Notes: generated by a model from the sequence alone, not told the origin. Counted from the first letter of the stretch, positions 1 through 8,810 are shown. The stretch is DNA of 64,000 nt from JBOGCH01 sp051656645 (GCA_051656645.1 JBOGCH010000020.1:154512-218511), one strand, 5' to 3'. Program-made: numbers and translations.

Positions 1-60
1 GCAGCCGGGTAATGAAACAAAAGTGTGGTGGGATATAAACTAAAAATGGGAGAACGAATA

Positions 61-549
61 ATGAAATTTACATATTTACTAATGCTGTTATGTACATTGA
101 TTTGCGGCTGTCAAAAAAGTCCGGAGATAGGTGAAACTGCTACTAAAGCATTGTCAGGAGAGTGGTTTGTACGTGCGTACCACCCGGAGACCAACACTCC
201 ACTATGGGATGAGTATGTACGCGTAACTACATACAACAGCGCAGCGAATATTGCGACCGAATTGATTTTTGGAGATAATGGCAATATATTCAGTTCGGAA
301 ATACGTCTAAAAGTGCCTTGCAGTACTGATGCTTATACTTTTGGGTCGCAGAGTGAGGTGAAGAATCTATTGAGTAACGAGGAGTACTTTGTTTTGAATA
401 ATGGTAAAGTATTTATTAAGGGTACATTCTCGCCGGGAGGATTGAATTGTGACAGCATATGCGTTGAGATAAAAGAAGTTGGCGAAGATGGAGCCCATTA
501 CTTATTAGGCGGATATAGACGTACAGGATGGGCTGAGGACGGTTATTAA
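61..549 (+). CDS. Hypothetical lipoprotein
   Basis: Protein of 162 aa with a lipoprotein signal: hydrophobic stretch (residues 5-16) followed by a CGC lipobox-like site near residue 17, so probably anchored in the inner or outer membrane. I do not recognise the remainder. It is a small soluble domain rich in polar residues, with no obvious repeats. An in-frame GTG exists at 25, but it would place 12 extra residues before the signal peptide, so ATG at 61 is preferred. The gene lies 46 bp before the dihydrouridine synthase gene on the same strand and may be cotranscribed with it. Confidence 0.65.
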   Translation: MKFTYLLMLLCTLICGCQKSPEIGETATKALSGEWFVRAYHPETNTPLWDEYVRVTTYNSAANIATELIFGDNGNIFSSEIRLKVPCSTDAYTFGSQSEVKNLLSNEEYFVLNNGKVFIKGTFSPGGLNCDSICVEIKEVGEDGAHYLLGGYRRTGWAEDGY

Positions 550-595
550 TTGCCAATTTATTATACCTTTGTTTTAAATAAGAAAACAAGTTAGC

Positions 596-1528
596 ATGGA
601 ATCAACATTTCGGATTGAGAGCGCGCCTTTACAGGGATTTACGGATCACTGTGCTAGAGAGGCACATCATAAGTTTTTTGGTGGTGTAGATGGTTATTAT
701 ACGCCTTTTATCCGCATTGAACGCGGGGAGTTTAGAAACAGAGATATGAGGGACAGTGCCCAAGCTATAAATGAGCAAGGACGCACCATTGCCCAAGTTC
801 TTCCCGGTAATGGAGAGGAGATGGAACGTTTTGTTGAGTTACTGAAGGCACAAGGGCATACTCATTGTGATTTAAACTTTGGTTGTCCTTTTCCGATGAT
901 AGCAAAAAGAGAACGTGGCGCAGGTTTATTAAAATCCGTAGAAGCAATGAATGAAATTGCCGATGTTGTGAACGCCACTAAGGAGATAGGCTTTTCGGTT
1001 AAAATGCGCTTAGGGTGGGACAATGCCGGACAAGGTGTTGAGGCCATGAATATTTTAAACGCTACATCTTTGTCGCATATAACCATACATGCCCGATACG
1101 GCGTACAGGGTTATAAAGGCGAAGTTAATATGGACGATTTTGCCGCGTTGTTAAAGCAAAGTAAACATCCTGTGCTTTATAACGGCGACTTGAATAGTGT
1201 AGACGATATTAAACGTATCCAATTGGCTTACCCTGATTTGGCGGGAGTTGCTCTAGGACGTGGGTTAGTTGCTAGACCATGGCTAGCGTTAAGTTATTAT
1301 GAGGGCGAATTAGCAGAGGAGCAAATAATGGAACGTTTTAGAATGTTCTATAACTCTATCTATGAATATTACATGGATCAGTTACAAGGGGAGCACCAAC
1401 TACTGGCTAAGATGCAAAGTTATTGGGAATATTGGTTGCCTGATGTTGACAGAAAGTTATTAAAAGCTGTACGTAAGGCAGGATCGTTGAGAAACTACAA
1501 TGATGCTGTGTTGCGCATATTTAGATAA
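596..1528 (+). CDS. dus: tRNA-dihydrouridine synthase
   Basis: 310-aa flavin-dependent enzyme that reduces uridine to dihydrouridine in the D-loop of tRNA. The N-terminus carries the Dus signature (APLQGFTD). The segment LNFGCPFP near residues 98-105 contains the catalytic cysteine that protonates the uridine ring. KMRLGW, the IHAR motif and the GVALGRGL segment belong to the TIM-barrel FMN site. The length is normal for the family. It faces the AsmA-like gene and shares a bidirectional terminator with it. Which Dus subfamily it belongs to cannot be settled by eye. Confidence 0.93.
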   Translation: MESTFRIESAPLQGFTDHCAREAHHKFFGGVDGYYTPFIRIERGEFRNRDMRDSAQAINEQGRTIAQVLPGNGEEMERFVELLKAQGHTHCDLNFGCPFPMIAKRERGAGLLKSVEAMNEIADVVNATKEIGFSVKMRLGWDNAGQGVEAMNILNATSLSHITIHARYGVQGYKGEVNMDDFAALLKQSKHPVLYNGDLNSVDDIKRIQLAYPDLAGVALGRGLVARPWLALSYYEGELAEEQIMERFRMFYNSIYEYYMDQLQGEHQLLAKMQSYWEYWLPDVDRKLLKAVRKAGSLRNYNDAVLRIFR

Positions 1529-1541
1529 ATGAATATGCCAT

Positions 1542-1589
1542 AAAAAAATATCCTCCGGTTTATCTAATTAAACCGGAGGATATTTTTTT
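1542..1589. terminator. Bidirectional terminator between convergent genes
   Basis: A 19-20 bp perfect stem (core TATCCTCCGGTTTA) with a short TCTAAT-type loop, flanked by an A-run on the left and a T-run on the right. It can terminate dus from the left and the AsmA-like gene from the right. Confidence 0.9.
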
Positions 1590-4068
1590 ATTTAAATAGT
1601 TTCTGAAGTCCTTTAAGTAAGTCCTTACCGCCCGATTTTTTAAGTTCGTTAATGGCTGCATTGGATACTTGTTTTACCGCCTTCGAGATGTTTGGTTTAA
1701 TCTCCGGCTTAGACAATGTTCCTTGTATATCGACCTCAATAGGTAGAGATTCAATGCTTGCAGATCCCGGAACTTGTTTAAGTAACTTTTCTACATCGGG
1801 ACCAAAAAATTTGCGTTTAACATCCAGTGCGATAGCATAGTTCATTTGTCCGTCTACGGATTGCGTTCCTTGCATGGTAAGTTTATTGCCTGCAAAACTT
1901 GTAGTGAACGGAGAAACTGTAATATTTCCGTTAGTCATACTAAACGGAATGTTTAGTTGCTGAATTGAAATACGCTTTAATTCTTCGCTATTAACAACGG
2001 ATCCCAGCGCTTTTAGTGCTCCGTTCTCGTTGATGAGTATATTTTGCGAAGATAGGTTTCCTTTAATATTCATTTTCTCCGGTATAAACTCCATGGTTTG
2101 GCTAAGCGGACTTTGAATGTCCAGTTGTCCGGATAGCAATCCACTACAGTTCATTGCCATTGGCAGATTCTTTTTAATAATGCTGAAACTGTTGTAGAGT
2201 GCATTAATATCAAAGTTTGATACTTGAGTAGATAGATTAACCTCGGGCGTATCAATGTTTTTACTACTGTATGCTCCGTTCAATTTAAGCTGTCCGTTTA
2301 GCATATTCATGGTTAGATTTGATAATCTTGCCACTCTGTCCGATAAATGGATATTTCCATCAATGTTTTTTATCTCTAATCTATCAAAAATTAGTTGCTT
2401 AATGTTTGTGGTAAGCTCTAAATCAATGTTGTTAGGTATAACAAGTACGGTGTTTTCTTGTACCGCTCCTGTTGCTGTAGAATTTGTAGCGTTTGTAGCA
2501 TTTAGGGCTTTTTGGCGCTCAGCTTTCATGGATTGCACAATAATCTCATTTAAGTTTATGGATGGTGAGGAAATTGTGAACTTACCTTTTAATTCCTGAT
2601 GTTTTACAAAGTAAGGAATGTAGTTAGACAAGTAGCCATTAAGTGTTATTTGCGATGAGTACAAATTTGTTTGCACCTGACGTAATTGTAAGCGTTGTGG
2701 GGTTACAAGTACGGTACCTTTGTCTATAGCTATACCTTCCGGAAAAGCGCTGTTTTTAAACAACATATTTTCGAAAGAGAGTGATCCGGTAGCTTTGAAC
2801 TTTTCAAATTCCTCTTGTTCAATATAGCGGTAGTGCCCGTTGAGAACCACATCCATTTTGATTTTACCGTTAATAACTGCGCTATCCAATGGAATAGCCT
2901 CTTTTAGCGCGTCAAGATCGATGGTTCCATTCATTTTGCCGTCAATGAACCAATCGTTAGGATTGCTAAGGCATATAGACGCATGGAAAGGACTGTTACC
3001 TGTGGTAAAGGTTAGTTGTTCCAGGTTGATTTGCGTGTTGTTTATGCTTCCGCCTTTGTTGTCAATAAGGAGTTTGAAGTTTATGTTTTCTACGGATTGT
3101 TTTAAATCCGGATAGCGTAATGAACCGTTGCTAACCTCTAGCTGACCGTGGAATGCAGGGATAATAGTGTCGCTTAGTACACCTTTAGCCCAGGCGTTAA
3201 ATACAAAATTTCCGGTGGTGTGATAGGGTTGTAACTGTTTTGCATACTCTGCCGGGAAAATAGAAAATAATGTCTTGAAGTCGCTACCGGGAGCTTCAGT
3301 TTTGATGTCAATATCAAAACCATTTTCAACTTTAGCAATGGAGCCTGTTAGAGCCATTTTCATGTTGTTGAGAACCAAACTATTTTCCTGAATAACATAT
3401 TTTCCGTGAGCAAAATTGGCCAATAAATTAGCATCCCATTGTACGCTGATATTCTCAAAAACTGTGCTTTTGTTTTGCGAATAGCTTACCGATGGAATAG
3501 ATAGTTCCATGTTGATATGCGTGTTTTCCTCGTTTAATTGGCCCGTGAGCTGTAATTGGATATCCTTACATGTAAGAATGGAGTTATCAGCTTTGTTAAT
3601 GTAGTTTAATGTAATATCCTGAAGAGATATGTTTTCCAGAATAATACCTTTATCATTTGCCGGAGCTTGAGTTTCAGTCGATGCGTTTAGTGGCTTATTT
3701 GTAGCTATTGCTACTTGTGTGTCGCTCTGTATGATATTAATTTTGCTGTTTTGTACGGTAAGTTCATTAATAATCATGTTTTTACCGGACAATAGGGACA
3801 TAACGTTTATTTCGCCCTTTGCATAACTAATTTGTGCCAGCGTATCCTGTTTGGTAACTATAACATCATGAAGCGTAACGCTCATTTGCGGAAAGTTACT
3901 AAACATGGTGAAATGCATAGGACCCATTTCCATGGACACATTAAATTGTTGTTCAATTTTTTGTTGTACGAGATTAATGATATCCTTTTTAAAAATAAAA
4001 GGCAGTGCCATTAATAGAATGAAGATCACACCAAAAGTGCAACCTATTCCGATAATTACTTTTTTCAT
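1588..4068 (-). CDS. AsmA family envelope protein
   Basis: 826-aa protein with one N-terminal transmembrane anchor (residues 3-23) followed by a very long beta-rich periplasmic part. The N-terminal region resembles the AsmA/TamB-like bridge families that affect outer-membrane lipid homeostasis: a membrane helix, then an amphipathic helix (LVQQKIEQQF), then repeated beta segments with LxxLxL spacing. A late AsmA_2-like segment (about 690-800) contains GNKLTMQGTQSVDGQMNYAI-type strands. The upstream GTG at 4104 would add 12 residues before the signal anchor, so ATG at 4068 is used. Function is inferred from architecture only. Confidence 0.75.
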   Translation of the reverse strand: MKKVIIGIGCTFGVIFILLMALPFIFKKDIINLVQQKIEQQFNVSMEMGPMHFTMFSNFPQMSVTLHDVIVTKQDTLAQISYAKGEINVMSLLSGKNMIINELTVQNSKINIIQSDTQVAIATNKPLNASTETQAPANDKGIILENISLQDITLNYINKADNSILTCKDIQLQLTGQLNEENTHINMELSIPSVSYSQNKSTVFENISVQWDANLLANFAHGKYVIQENSLVLNNMKMALTGSIAKVENGFDIDIKTEAPGSDFKTLFSIFPAEYAKQLQPYHTTGNFVFNAWAKGVLSDTIIPAFHGQLEVSNGSLRYPDLKQSVENINFKLLIDNKGGSINNTQINLEQLTFTTGNSPFHASICLSNPNDWFIDGKMNGTIDLDALKEAIPLDSAVINGKIKMDVVLNGHYRYIEQEEFEKFKATGSLSFENMLFKNSAFPEGIAIDKGTVLVTPQRLQLRQVQTNLYSSQITLNGYLSNYIPYFVKHQELKGKFTISSPSINLNEIIVQSMKAERQKALNATNATNSTATGAVQENTVLVIPNNIDLELTTNIKQLIFDRLEIKNIDGNIHLSDRVARLSNLTMNMLNGQLKLNGAYSSKNIDTPEVNLSTQVSNFDINALYNSFSIIKKNLPMAMNCSGLLSGQLDIQSPLSQTMEFIPEKMNIKGNLSSQNILINENGALKALGSVVNSEELKRISIQQLNIPFSMTNGNITVSPFTTSFAGNKLTMQGTQSVDGQMNYAIALDVKRKFFGPDVEKLLKQVPGSASIESLPIEVDIQGTLSKPEIKPNISKAVKQVSNAAINELKKSGGKDLLKGLQKLFK

Positions 4069-4179
4069 ATTGTACGTATGTTGTATTACTTTTTTGTTCA
4101 GCACACAAGTTATTTATCTATGTTTACTACACATAGATAACAAATTTAGCAATAATAAATGATGGAAGCAGTAATTCTA

Positions 4180-4701
4180 TTAATAAAAATAGTTTTCTAA
4201 TTGTTGTAATCTATAATTTGTAAGTACTTTATGCTTACGAAGTTGGGAAATAGATAATGAACCTATTGTCTTTTTTGCCTGAAATAAGAGTTTTACTTCT
4301 TCGTACTCTAAATAGGGATGGCGCACAAGTGCTTTGAATGATAGCGAGTCAATATGTCTTTTTTGAATAAGTTCAGGTTTGAGTATAAAGTTGTGGCGCA
4401 CCGAGTCCAATGTAAAGTGATTAAGTTGTAATTCGGATAACTGATCTATGGTATAGAAACCTCCTAGTTGACTTCTGTAACGAAGGATTCGCGAAGCGAA
4501 ATACGGACCAATGCCGTGAACTTGTACCAATTCTGTGCTATCGCAGCTGTTTAATTCAACAATCACATCTTCTTTTTGGGGTAAAATAAGCATAAAAGAG
4601 GTGCTTCTATCCACTGTTGCGAACAAAGGAATGATGAAAATGGCAAAAATGGTGGCGGCCAAAAGCGTTAAACCGCGCCGTTGTGTATCTGAATAGAACA
4701 T
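4180..4701 (-). CDS. Helix-hairpin-helix (ComEA-like) protein
   Basis: 173-aa protein with an N-terminal membrane segment (about residues 10-27) and a ComEA-type HhH pair: VELNSCDSTELVQVHGIGP, then FASRILRYRSQLGGF, which is the usual non-specific DNA-binding hairpin. A second, weaker HhH-like repeat follows (SLSISQLRKHKVL). Membrane-bound HhH proteins of Bacteroidota are often annotated as ComEA family, with a possible role in DNA uptake or repair; this is inference. The open frame reaches 4881, almost into tRNA-Lys, but ATG at 4701 fits the membrane signal better. Confidence 0.7.
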   Translation of the reverse strand: MFYSDTQRRGLTLLAATIFAIFIIPLFATVDRSTSFMLILPQKEDVIVELNSCDSTELVQVHGIGPYFASRILRYRSQLGGFYTIDQLSELQLNHFTLDSVRHNFILKPELIQKRHIDSLSFKALVRHPYLEYEEVKLLFQAKKTIGSLSISQLRKHKVLTNYRLQQLENYFY

Positions 4702-4813
4702 AAATAACCAATTAATAAAAAATAGATAAACTTTTTTTAGGTTGGTACGTTGTTGTGAAACAATAAGATACGGATAATGCATCGTTGTGAAGAGAAAAAA
4801 GTTTGCCAAATAG

Positions 4814-4844
4814 TTTGCAAGTAAAGAAAAAGGCTCTATATTTG
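4814..4844 (+). promoter_or_regulatory. Bacteroides-type promoter of the tRNA cluster
   Basis: A -33 box TTTG (4814-4817), 19-bp spacer and -7 box TATATTTG (4837-4844). This matches the housekeeping sigma-ABfr consensus and lies 41 bp upstream of tRNA-Lys. Confidence 0.8.
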
Positions 4845-4885
4845 CACTCGCAATCGGGTAACACCGACGGTAACAAAACAAAGAT

Positions 4886-4958
4886 GATTCAGTAGCTCAG
4901 CTGGTAGAGCACAACACTTTTAATGTTGGGGTCCTGGGTTCGAGCCCCAGCTGGATCA
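4886..4958 (+). tRNA. tRNA-Lys (TTT)
   Basis: A 73-nt cloverleaf. Acceptor arm GATTCAG pairs with CTGGATC. The anticodon loop CTTTTAA places anticodon TTT at 4919-4921, and the T-arm holds GGTTCGAG. CCA is not encoded. Confidence 0.97.
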
Positions 4959-4965
4959 CTTAGAT

Positions 4966-4994
4966 GTCGCTAGACTTTCTCTGGCGACTTTTTT
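4966..4994 (+). terminator. Terminator-like hairpin after tRNA-Lys
   Basis: Short stem GTCGC / GCGAC with a 13-nt loop followed by six T. The weak stem may allow read-through into tRNA-Arg 25 bp downstream. Confidence 0.5.
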
Positions 4995-5018
4995 ATTCCG
5001 AATTAACGGAAAGGGACT

Positions 5019-5092
5019 GGTTCAGTAGCTCAGCTGGATAGAGCAACGGCCTTCTAAGCCGTAGGTCGTGGGTTCGAATCCCGCCTGAATCA
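5019..5092 (+). tRNA. tRNA-Arg (TCT)
   Basis: A 74-nt cloverleaf. Acceptor arm GGTTCAG pairs with CTGAATC. The anticodon loop CTTCTAA places TCT at 5053-5055. T-arm GGGTTCGAATCCC. CCA is not encoded. Confidence 0.97.
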
Positions 5093-5093
5093 C

Positions 5094-5125
5094 AAAAGGA
5101 CAATCTAAAAGATTGTCCTTTTTTT
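5094..5125 (+). terminator. Terminator of the tRNA-Arg transcript
   Basis: A 12-bp stem (AAAAGGACAATC / GATTGTCCTTTT) with a 5-nt loop and a T-run. The T-run overlaps the -33 box of the next promoter. Confidence 0.88.
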
Positions 5126-5154
5126 GTGTACTATTGAAAATAGTACTATCTTTG
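5123..5154 (+). promoter_or_regulatory. Promoter of ssrA (tmRNA)
   Basis: -33 TTTG (5123-5126), 20-bp spacer and -7 TATCTTTG (5147-5154), 16 bp before the first base of tmRNA. It is a very good match to the Bacteroides consensus. Confidence 0.82.
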
Positions 5155-5170
5155 CATAACATACTTAATC

Positions 5171-5568
5171 GGGGCAGACTTGGATTTGACAGCGTGAAGA
5201 ATAGGTATGTAAGCACGTCGGGAGTAGTGAATCTGACCCGTTAATCTCAGGCACAAACATTTTAATTGGCGAAAGAAATTACGCTCTTGCTGCCTAATCT
5301 ATAGTAGATGAGGCTTAATTGCTGCTCAAGGAGTGGCAACGAGACATCCGGTCAGTGGTTACACCTTATTCCTCCTGACAATCGGGTGCTATCAATATAG
5401 GGTTAGTTCCAATTGCGCTTTTCATGCGGAATGAAATTTTTAAGAAGATAAGGTAGAGCTTGGGTGCTTATTTCCGGCCTCTATTCGAAAAACAATAATA
5501 AGCTAAACGTGTAGAAAGCATATTGATTCCATGTTTGGACCAGGGTTCGAAACCCTGCTGCTCCACCA
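5171..5568 (+). ncRNA. ssrA: tmRNA (ssrA), prophage insertion target
   Basis: 398-nt transfer-messenger RNA that rescues stalled ribosomes. The 5' end GGGGCAGACTTGGATT and the 3' end GGTTCGAAACCCTGCTGCTCC form the tRNA-like half, and CCA is encoded at 5566-5568. The tag reading frame GGC GAA AGA ... GCC TAA (5268-5297) gives the proteolysis tag GERNYALAA, close to known Bacteroidales tags. Its last 18 nt lie inside the phage attachment core, so the lysogen keeps an intact tmRNA. The native terminator now lies beyond attR at 45746. Confidence 0.97.
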
Positions 5569-5570
5569 AA
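5551..5570 (+). repeat. attL core (20 bp)
   Basis: AACCCTGCTGCTCCACCAAA, identical to 45723-45742. It spans the 3' end of tmRNA including CCA. Identity stops exactly at 5550/5571 versus 45722/45743, which defines the crossover core. Confidence 0.93.
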
Positions 5571-5600
5571 AGCACTTAATGTGCTAATTTACAGGGCACA

Positions 5601-5628
5601 GCGATAGCCACTTTTATAGTGCTATCGC
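5601..5628. other. Inverted repeat between ssrA and int
   Basis: GCGATAG / CTATCGC arms with an inner CAC / GTG pair and a one-base bulge, 33 bp beyond the tmRNA end. There is no T-run, so it is not a convincing terminator; it may be an integrase arm site. Confidence 0.4.
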
Positions 5629-5693
5629 CATAGTCGCCCGAAAAGCAAAAACTCATAACTGTTTGATTATTGAGGAGTAACAAATAGAAAATT

Positions 5694-6896
5694 ATGAGAA
5701 AGATTTTTGCAACACTACCGACACTATGCGAGGGAAGAACCTGGTATATTAAGTTTAGCGTAAGAGATCCTAAAACAGGAAAACTTGTGCGACAAAGAAT
5801 ATATGATGGATTCGCAACAGCCAAAAGCATTGAAGAAAAGAGAGCTAACGCTGATAAATTAATCAAAAAGTATACAGATTTACTACGCAATGGATGGACA
5901 CCATGGACTGATGGAGAGTATATATATGATGATCAGGTCATGTATAAAAATGAATCAGATGTGTTTGGTTGTACCAAATTAGGGAATAATAATGTACGTA
6001 AGTTAGCTTCCGAATTTTTGTCATTTAAGAAGTTGTCGTTAAAAAATAAAACTTATCAATCTTACCAGAGCAAGATGCGATTATTCTGTCTCTGGTGTGA
6101 AAAACATAGGCTTGCAGACGTAAATATATCTGCAATTACGAATGACAACATAATCAGTTTTTTCCAGGATCATCTTATCATAGAAAAGAATCTTGATAAG
6201 ATTACAGTAAAGATTTATCAAGTAAAAATAAGAGCGATGTTTGATTTTGCTTGCAAAAAGAAGTATATAACATTGAACCCTGTTTATGATATACCGCAAG
6301 CTAAAAAGAAGGTAGATATCGCACCACGTCCAATTAATAAACATGATTTAAATAGATTACTTGGAGCTATAAAATCAAAAGATCCGCAGCTTTATCTTGC
6401 ATGCCTAATGCAATATTTTTGCGCCATAAGGCCTGGAACAGAGCTAAGATTACTAAAACTAAAGCATATCGATTTAAGCAATGGGCGTATCACAATTAAT
6501 CAAATGGATGCAAAGAGCAATAGGCAAGACGTTATACAGATACCTGTACCGTTGCTAACACAAATGAGAGATATCTATTGCCTCCAGAACTTTGACCAGG
6601 AGCTTTATTTGTTTGGCCGAAATGGTTATCCTGGCGAGGATCATCTCGGACAAAATACATTACGAAATAGATTTAATGTATTCCGCAATAAATTAGGATT
6701 GAGCAAAGAATATAAATTTTACTCGTTAAAGCATACTGGAGCTTCGGAGTTACTCGAATCTGGGATAACATTTAAAGACCTCATGGACCATTTGCGACAC
6801 AGTGACATACAGAGCACATATCACTATATACGGAAGCACAAAGGAATGAGTAGTGATAATATAAAAAATCACTTTCCAACCCCATTTGATATATAA
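5694..6896 (+). CDS. int: Phage tyrosine integrase
   Basis: 400-aa site-specific recombinase that would catalyse attP x attB exchange at ssrA. It has an N-terminal Arm-type domain (residues 1-100), a SAM-like core-binding domain (about 100-205, ending RAMFDFACKKKYITLNPV) and a C-terminal catalytic domain. The first catalytic Arg lies in IRPGTELRLL (near 246), the HxxK-type box is SLKHTGAS (near 347), followed by DHLRHSD and the nucleophile Tyr in STYHYIR (near 377). The SLKHTGAS variant is common in Bacteroidota phage integrases. It starts 125 bp after tmRNA and points inward from attL. Confidence 0.93.
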   Translation: MRKIFATLPTLCEGRTWYIKFSVRDPKTGKLVRQRIYDGFATAKSIEEKRANADKLIKKYTDLLRNGWTPWTDGEYIYDDQVMYKNESDVFGCTKLGNNNVRKLASEFLSFKKLSLKNKTYQSYQSKMRLFCLWCEKHRLADVNISAITNDNIISFFQDHLIIEKNLDKITVKIYQVKIRAMFDFACKKKYITLNPVYDIPQAKKKVDIAPRPINKHDLNRLLGAIKSKDPQLYLACLMQYFCAIRPGTELRLLKLKHIDLSNGRITINQMDAKSNRQDVIQIPVPLLTQMRDIYCLQNFDQELYLFGRNGYPGEDHLGQNTLRNRFNVFRNKLGLSKEYKFYSLKHTGASELLESGITFKDLMDHLRHSDIQSTYHYIRKHKGMSSDNIKNHFPTPFDI

Positions 6897-6924
6897 AAAG
6901 AGCGGAGACTACTCCGCTCTTTTT
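6895..6924. terminator. Terminator between int and a convergent phage gene
   Basis: AAAAGAGCGGAG stem with a 4-nt loop, complementary CTCCGCTCT and a T-run. It overlaps the stop codon of the convergent gene, so it serves int and possibly both directions. Confidence 0.85.
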
Positions 6925-7376
6925 ATGTCATGTACCTCCTTGCAGGTGCGGAAGATCTCCTCCTGGTCGCCTTTGGCCATGTCGTGGGAAATGAATGTTT
7001 TGAATAATACATCGCCCTGCATGGTGGTGTAACCGAGGCCTACGCCCTCGTCAGTGATGCCAAACAATCCGCCATCGGAGTTGGTGACAAAATGAAAGGC
7101 ATAACCGGCGTTTAGTTTAAAGTATCTTTTTATTAGCTCTATACCTGTCAGGTTGATATCACAACGCTCTGCATAACGAGAAAAGAAGTGCGGAGGATAA
7201 AAGATAAGGTGTTGTTTGCCCTCGTAGGCACTTAGTAGGATTGCGTGCAATCCAACATGTGTATCGTACACGACAAAGCGTGTTAAACGACTGTACTCGC
7301 CTGTCTCGTTCTTATTTCTTGCCTCGTGCCAGACAAACCACTTATTTTTTCGCGGAGATGTAAACCCGGTGCACAT
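6909..7376 (-). CDS. Hypothetical phage protein
   Basis: 155-aa protein that I do not recognise. It has no membrane segment or obvious catalytic motif and contains HFFSRYAERCDINLTG and a Gly-rich central part. A TTG at 7385 could extend it by three residues, but ATG at 7376 is more likely. It is separated from the lysis genes by 245 bp carrying two leftward terminators, so it is a separate transcription unit. That position beside int/attL makes it a candidate lysogenic-conversion gene (inference). Confidence 0.6.
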   Translation of the reverse strand: MCTGFTSPRKNKWFVWHEARNKNETGEYSRLTRFVVYDTHVGLHAILLSAYEGKQHLIFYPPHFFSRYAERCDINLTGIELIKRYFKLNAGYAFHFVTNSDGGLFGITDEGVGLGYTTMQGDVLFKTFISHDMAKGDQEEIFRTCKEVHDIKRAE

Positions 7377-7442
7377 ATACGCCAAATAATCATATTAGTT
7401 TACTACAATATTATATTTAACATTATTTTAACACAAACACAA

Positions 7443-7472
7443 AAAGGAGAAGCCGGGTAAGGCTCCTCCTTT
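7443..7472 (-). terminator. Second leftward terminator after the lysis genes
   Basis: AAAGGAGaAGCC / GGCTcCTCCTTT stem with one mismatch and a 6-nt loop. On the minus strand it is followed by TTTTTG. Confidence 0.65.
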
Positions 7473-7551
7473 AAATATTTAATTAAATTGTCTATGGGTA
7501 AATAGACATAACAATATTATGACATATATTTTACATAACAAATACAATAAC

Positions 7552-7578
7552 AAAAAAAAGAGAGGCATAAACCTCTCT
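7552..7578 (-). terminator. Leftward terminator of the late/lysis operon
   Basis: AGAGAGG / CCTCTCT stem with a 6-nt loop followed on the minus strand by eight T, 53 bp after the spanin-like stop. Confidence 0.85.
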
Positions 7579-7630
7579 TTCAACTAACAATCACTAAATA
7601 ACAAATCGAATCGCAAACCGCATCACTGCG

Positions 7631-8191
7631 TTATCTTTTAATCTTGATATATTCCGTGTAATCTATAATAACATTAGGGTTTGAGTTAAATACCTCTTGT
7701 CGTATGTACTTTGTGCCAAACGGTATGCCTAAAAAGCGTTTAGGCTCGCGGTATAAAAAGGTTGTGAGTGTATCACGTATACTAAGGTTAGCAGTTATGG
7801 TGTCGCTATTTATACTACCTGTAAGCGTGACATAATTGTCGTTATAATTAAACGCCTGGCGTATGGTGTCGTATATGGTGACAACCTTTGTATTGTTTAC
7901 AGTTGCGGTTTTCGCTGCACTCTCCAGGCGCTTGACTTTTATGTTTACTTTGTCCAGATCTGCGAGCAACGCATGGTTAGCGCTGCGCAGTTCCGCGGCT
8001 GTCATGGTCAGTGCCCGGACACTCGCCACATTAATACTGTCGTCTGTTTTGTATCGTTCGATATCGGACTGCAGTATTTCCTGATTATGCTGTAATCTAT
8101 CCCTATCCTTTGTCATTTTGATAGTGTTAGATACACTTAGGCGTAACAAAATGAGCAGTACAGTAATAATAATCACAAAGTACTTTGTCAT
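7631..8191 (-). CDS. Spanin-like lysis protein (Rz-like)
   Basis: 186-aa protein with one N-terminal membrane helix (residues 4-20) followed by a long coiled coil (about 25-95, LRSANHALLADLDKVNIKVKRLE) and a beta-rich C-terminus. This is the topology of an inner-membrane spanin, which helps disrupt the outer membrane in the last step of lysis. Its ATG overlaps the stop of the preceding small membrane gene (ATGA), closing a four-gene chain holin - endolysin - membrane protein - this gene. Assignment rests on topology and position; no separate outer-membrane spanin was seen. Confidence 0.6.
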   Translation of the reverse strand: MTKYFVIIITVLLILLRLSVSNTIKMTKDRDRLQHNQEILQSDIERYKTDDSINVASVRALTMTAAELRSANHALLADLDKVNIKVKRLESAAKTATVNNTKVVTIYDTIRQAFNYNDNYVTLTGSINSDTITANLSIRDTLTTFLYREPKRFLGIPFGTKYIRQEVFNSNPNVIIDYTEYIKIKR

Positions 8192-8358
8192 AATCCAACC
8201 TCCTTATCCTTGATAAATAGCAACACAAAACTACCACCAAAAAAGCCTGCAACCTCGCTGAGCGTGGCTTTGCCAAACCAGACAAAAACAAAACACGCAA
8301 ACATTATGGACAAAGCGATTACTGTTGTCTTCCACGACCTAAAAATCCTATCAATCAT
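8188..8358 (-). CDS. Small membrane protein, holin-like
   Basis: 56 aa with two hydrophobic segments (TVIALSIMFACFVFVWFG, then EVAGFFGGSFVLLFI) and a charged C-terminus. The open frame reaches 8448, but ATG at 8358 overlaps the endolysin stop as ATGA and matches the coupling used throughout this cassette. It may be a second holin, an antiholin or a pinholin-like partner; sequence alone does not decide. Confidence 0.65.
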   Translation of the reverse strand: MIDRIFRSWKTTVIALSIMFACFVFVWFGKATLSEVAGFFGGSFVLLFIKDKEVGL

Positions 8359-8810
8359 AACACGTGTTTTTTGTAGTTTGCAATAAATCCAGCCTCTGTA
8401 CCCTTTCCGAGATGGGTATTGTAGTACTTTTTCCAGTAACGCGCCCAACCTGGCAAATCGGCAGGTATCGCCTCCGGAACACGGTAATAATGCACTCTAC
8501 ACATTGCAATGGAGAGTGCCATGTTATACTCAAGACAGTGGCTATATAAACTCAAACACCCACTTGCGTTAAGTACTTTATCCTTCAGATCCTTTTTATA
8601 GCGCAAAAAGTTATTGTATATATCGTCAAAGGTAGCCGGCTCCATCTGGCATATTCCCAGCGCCGGACCATTTCCCATTTGCCTGATAGACTCTCCTCCG
8701 GCAGATTCCTGCGCTATCGTTCCAAGCACCAGTTCTACCGCCTGTGGCGAGTAAAGGTCTATCGCTTTTAACACACGCTCCGTCAGTGAGCGCAATTGTT
8801 TTTTATTCAT
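8355..8810 (-). CDS. Endolysin (lysozyme/transglycosylase-like)
   Basis: 151-aa protein with a lysozyme-fold core. A catalytic Glu lies in TIAQESAGG (near residues 32-40), followed by the Gly-rich segment GNGPALGICQMEP, as in SLT-type muramidases, and the C-terminal GWARYWKKYYNT. It would cleave peptidoglycan glycan strands at lysis. There is no signal peptide, so it should depend on the holin. It is coupled to both neighbours through ATGA overlaps. Confidence 0.75.
   Translation of the reverse strand: MNKKQLRSLTERVLKAIDLYSPQAVELVLGTIAQESAGGESIRQMGNGPALGICQMEPATFDDIYNNFLRYKKDLKDKVLNASGCLSLYSHCLEYNMALSIAMCRVHYYRVPEAIPADLPGWARYWKKYYNTHLGKGTEAGFIANYKKHVL

Noticed and set aside
5097..5102. AAAGGAC late-promoter-like word
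   Set aside because: Part of the tRNA-Arg terminator stem in host DNA, with no TAnnTTG box at 19 bp.
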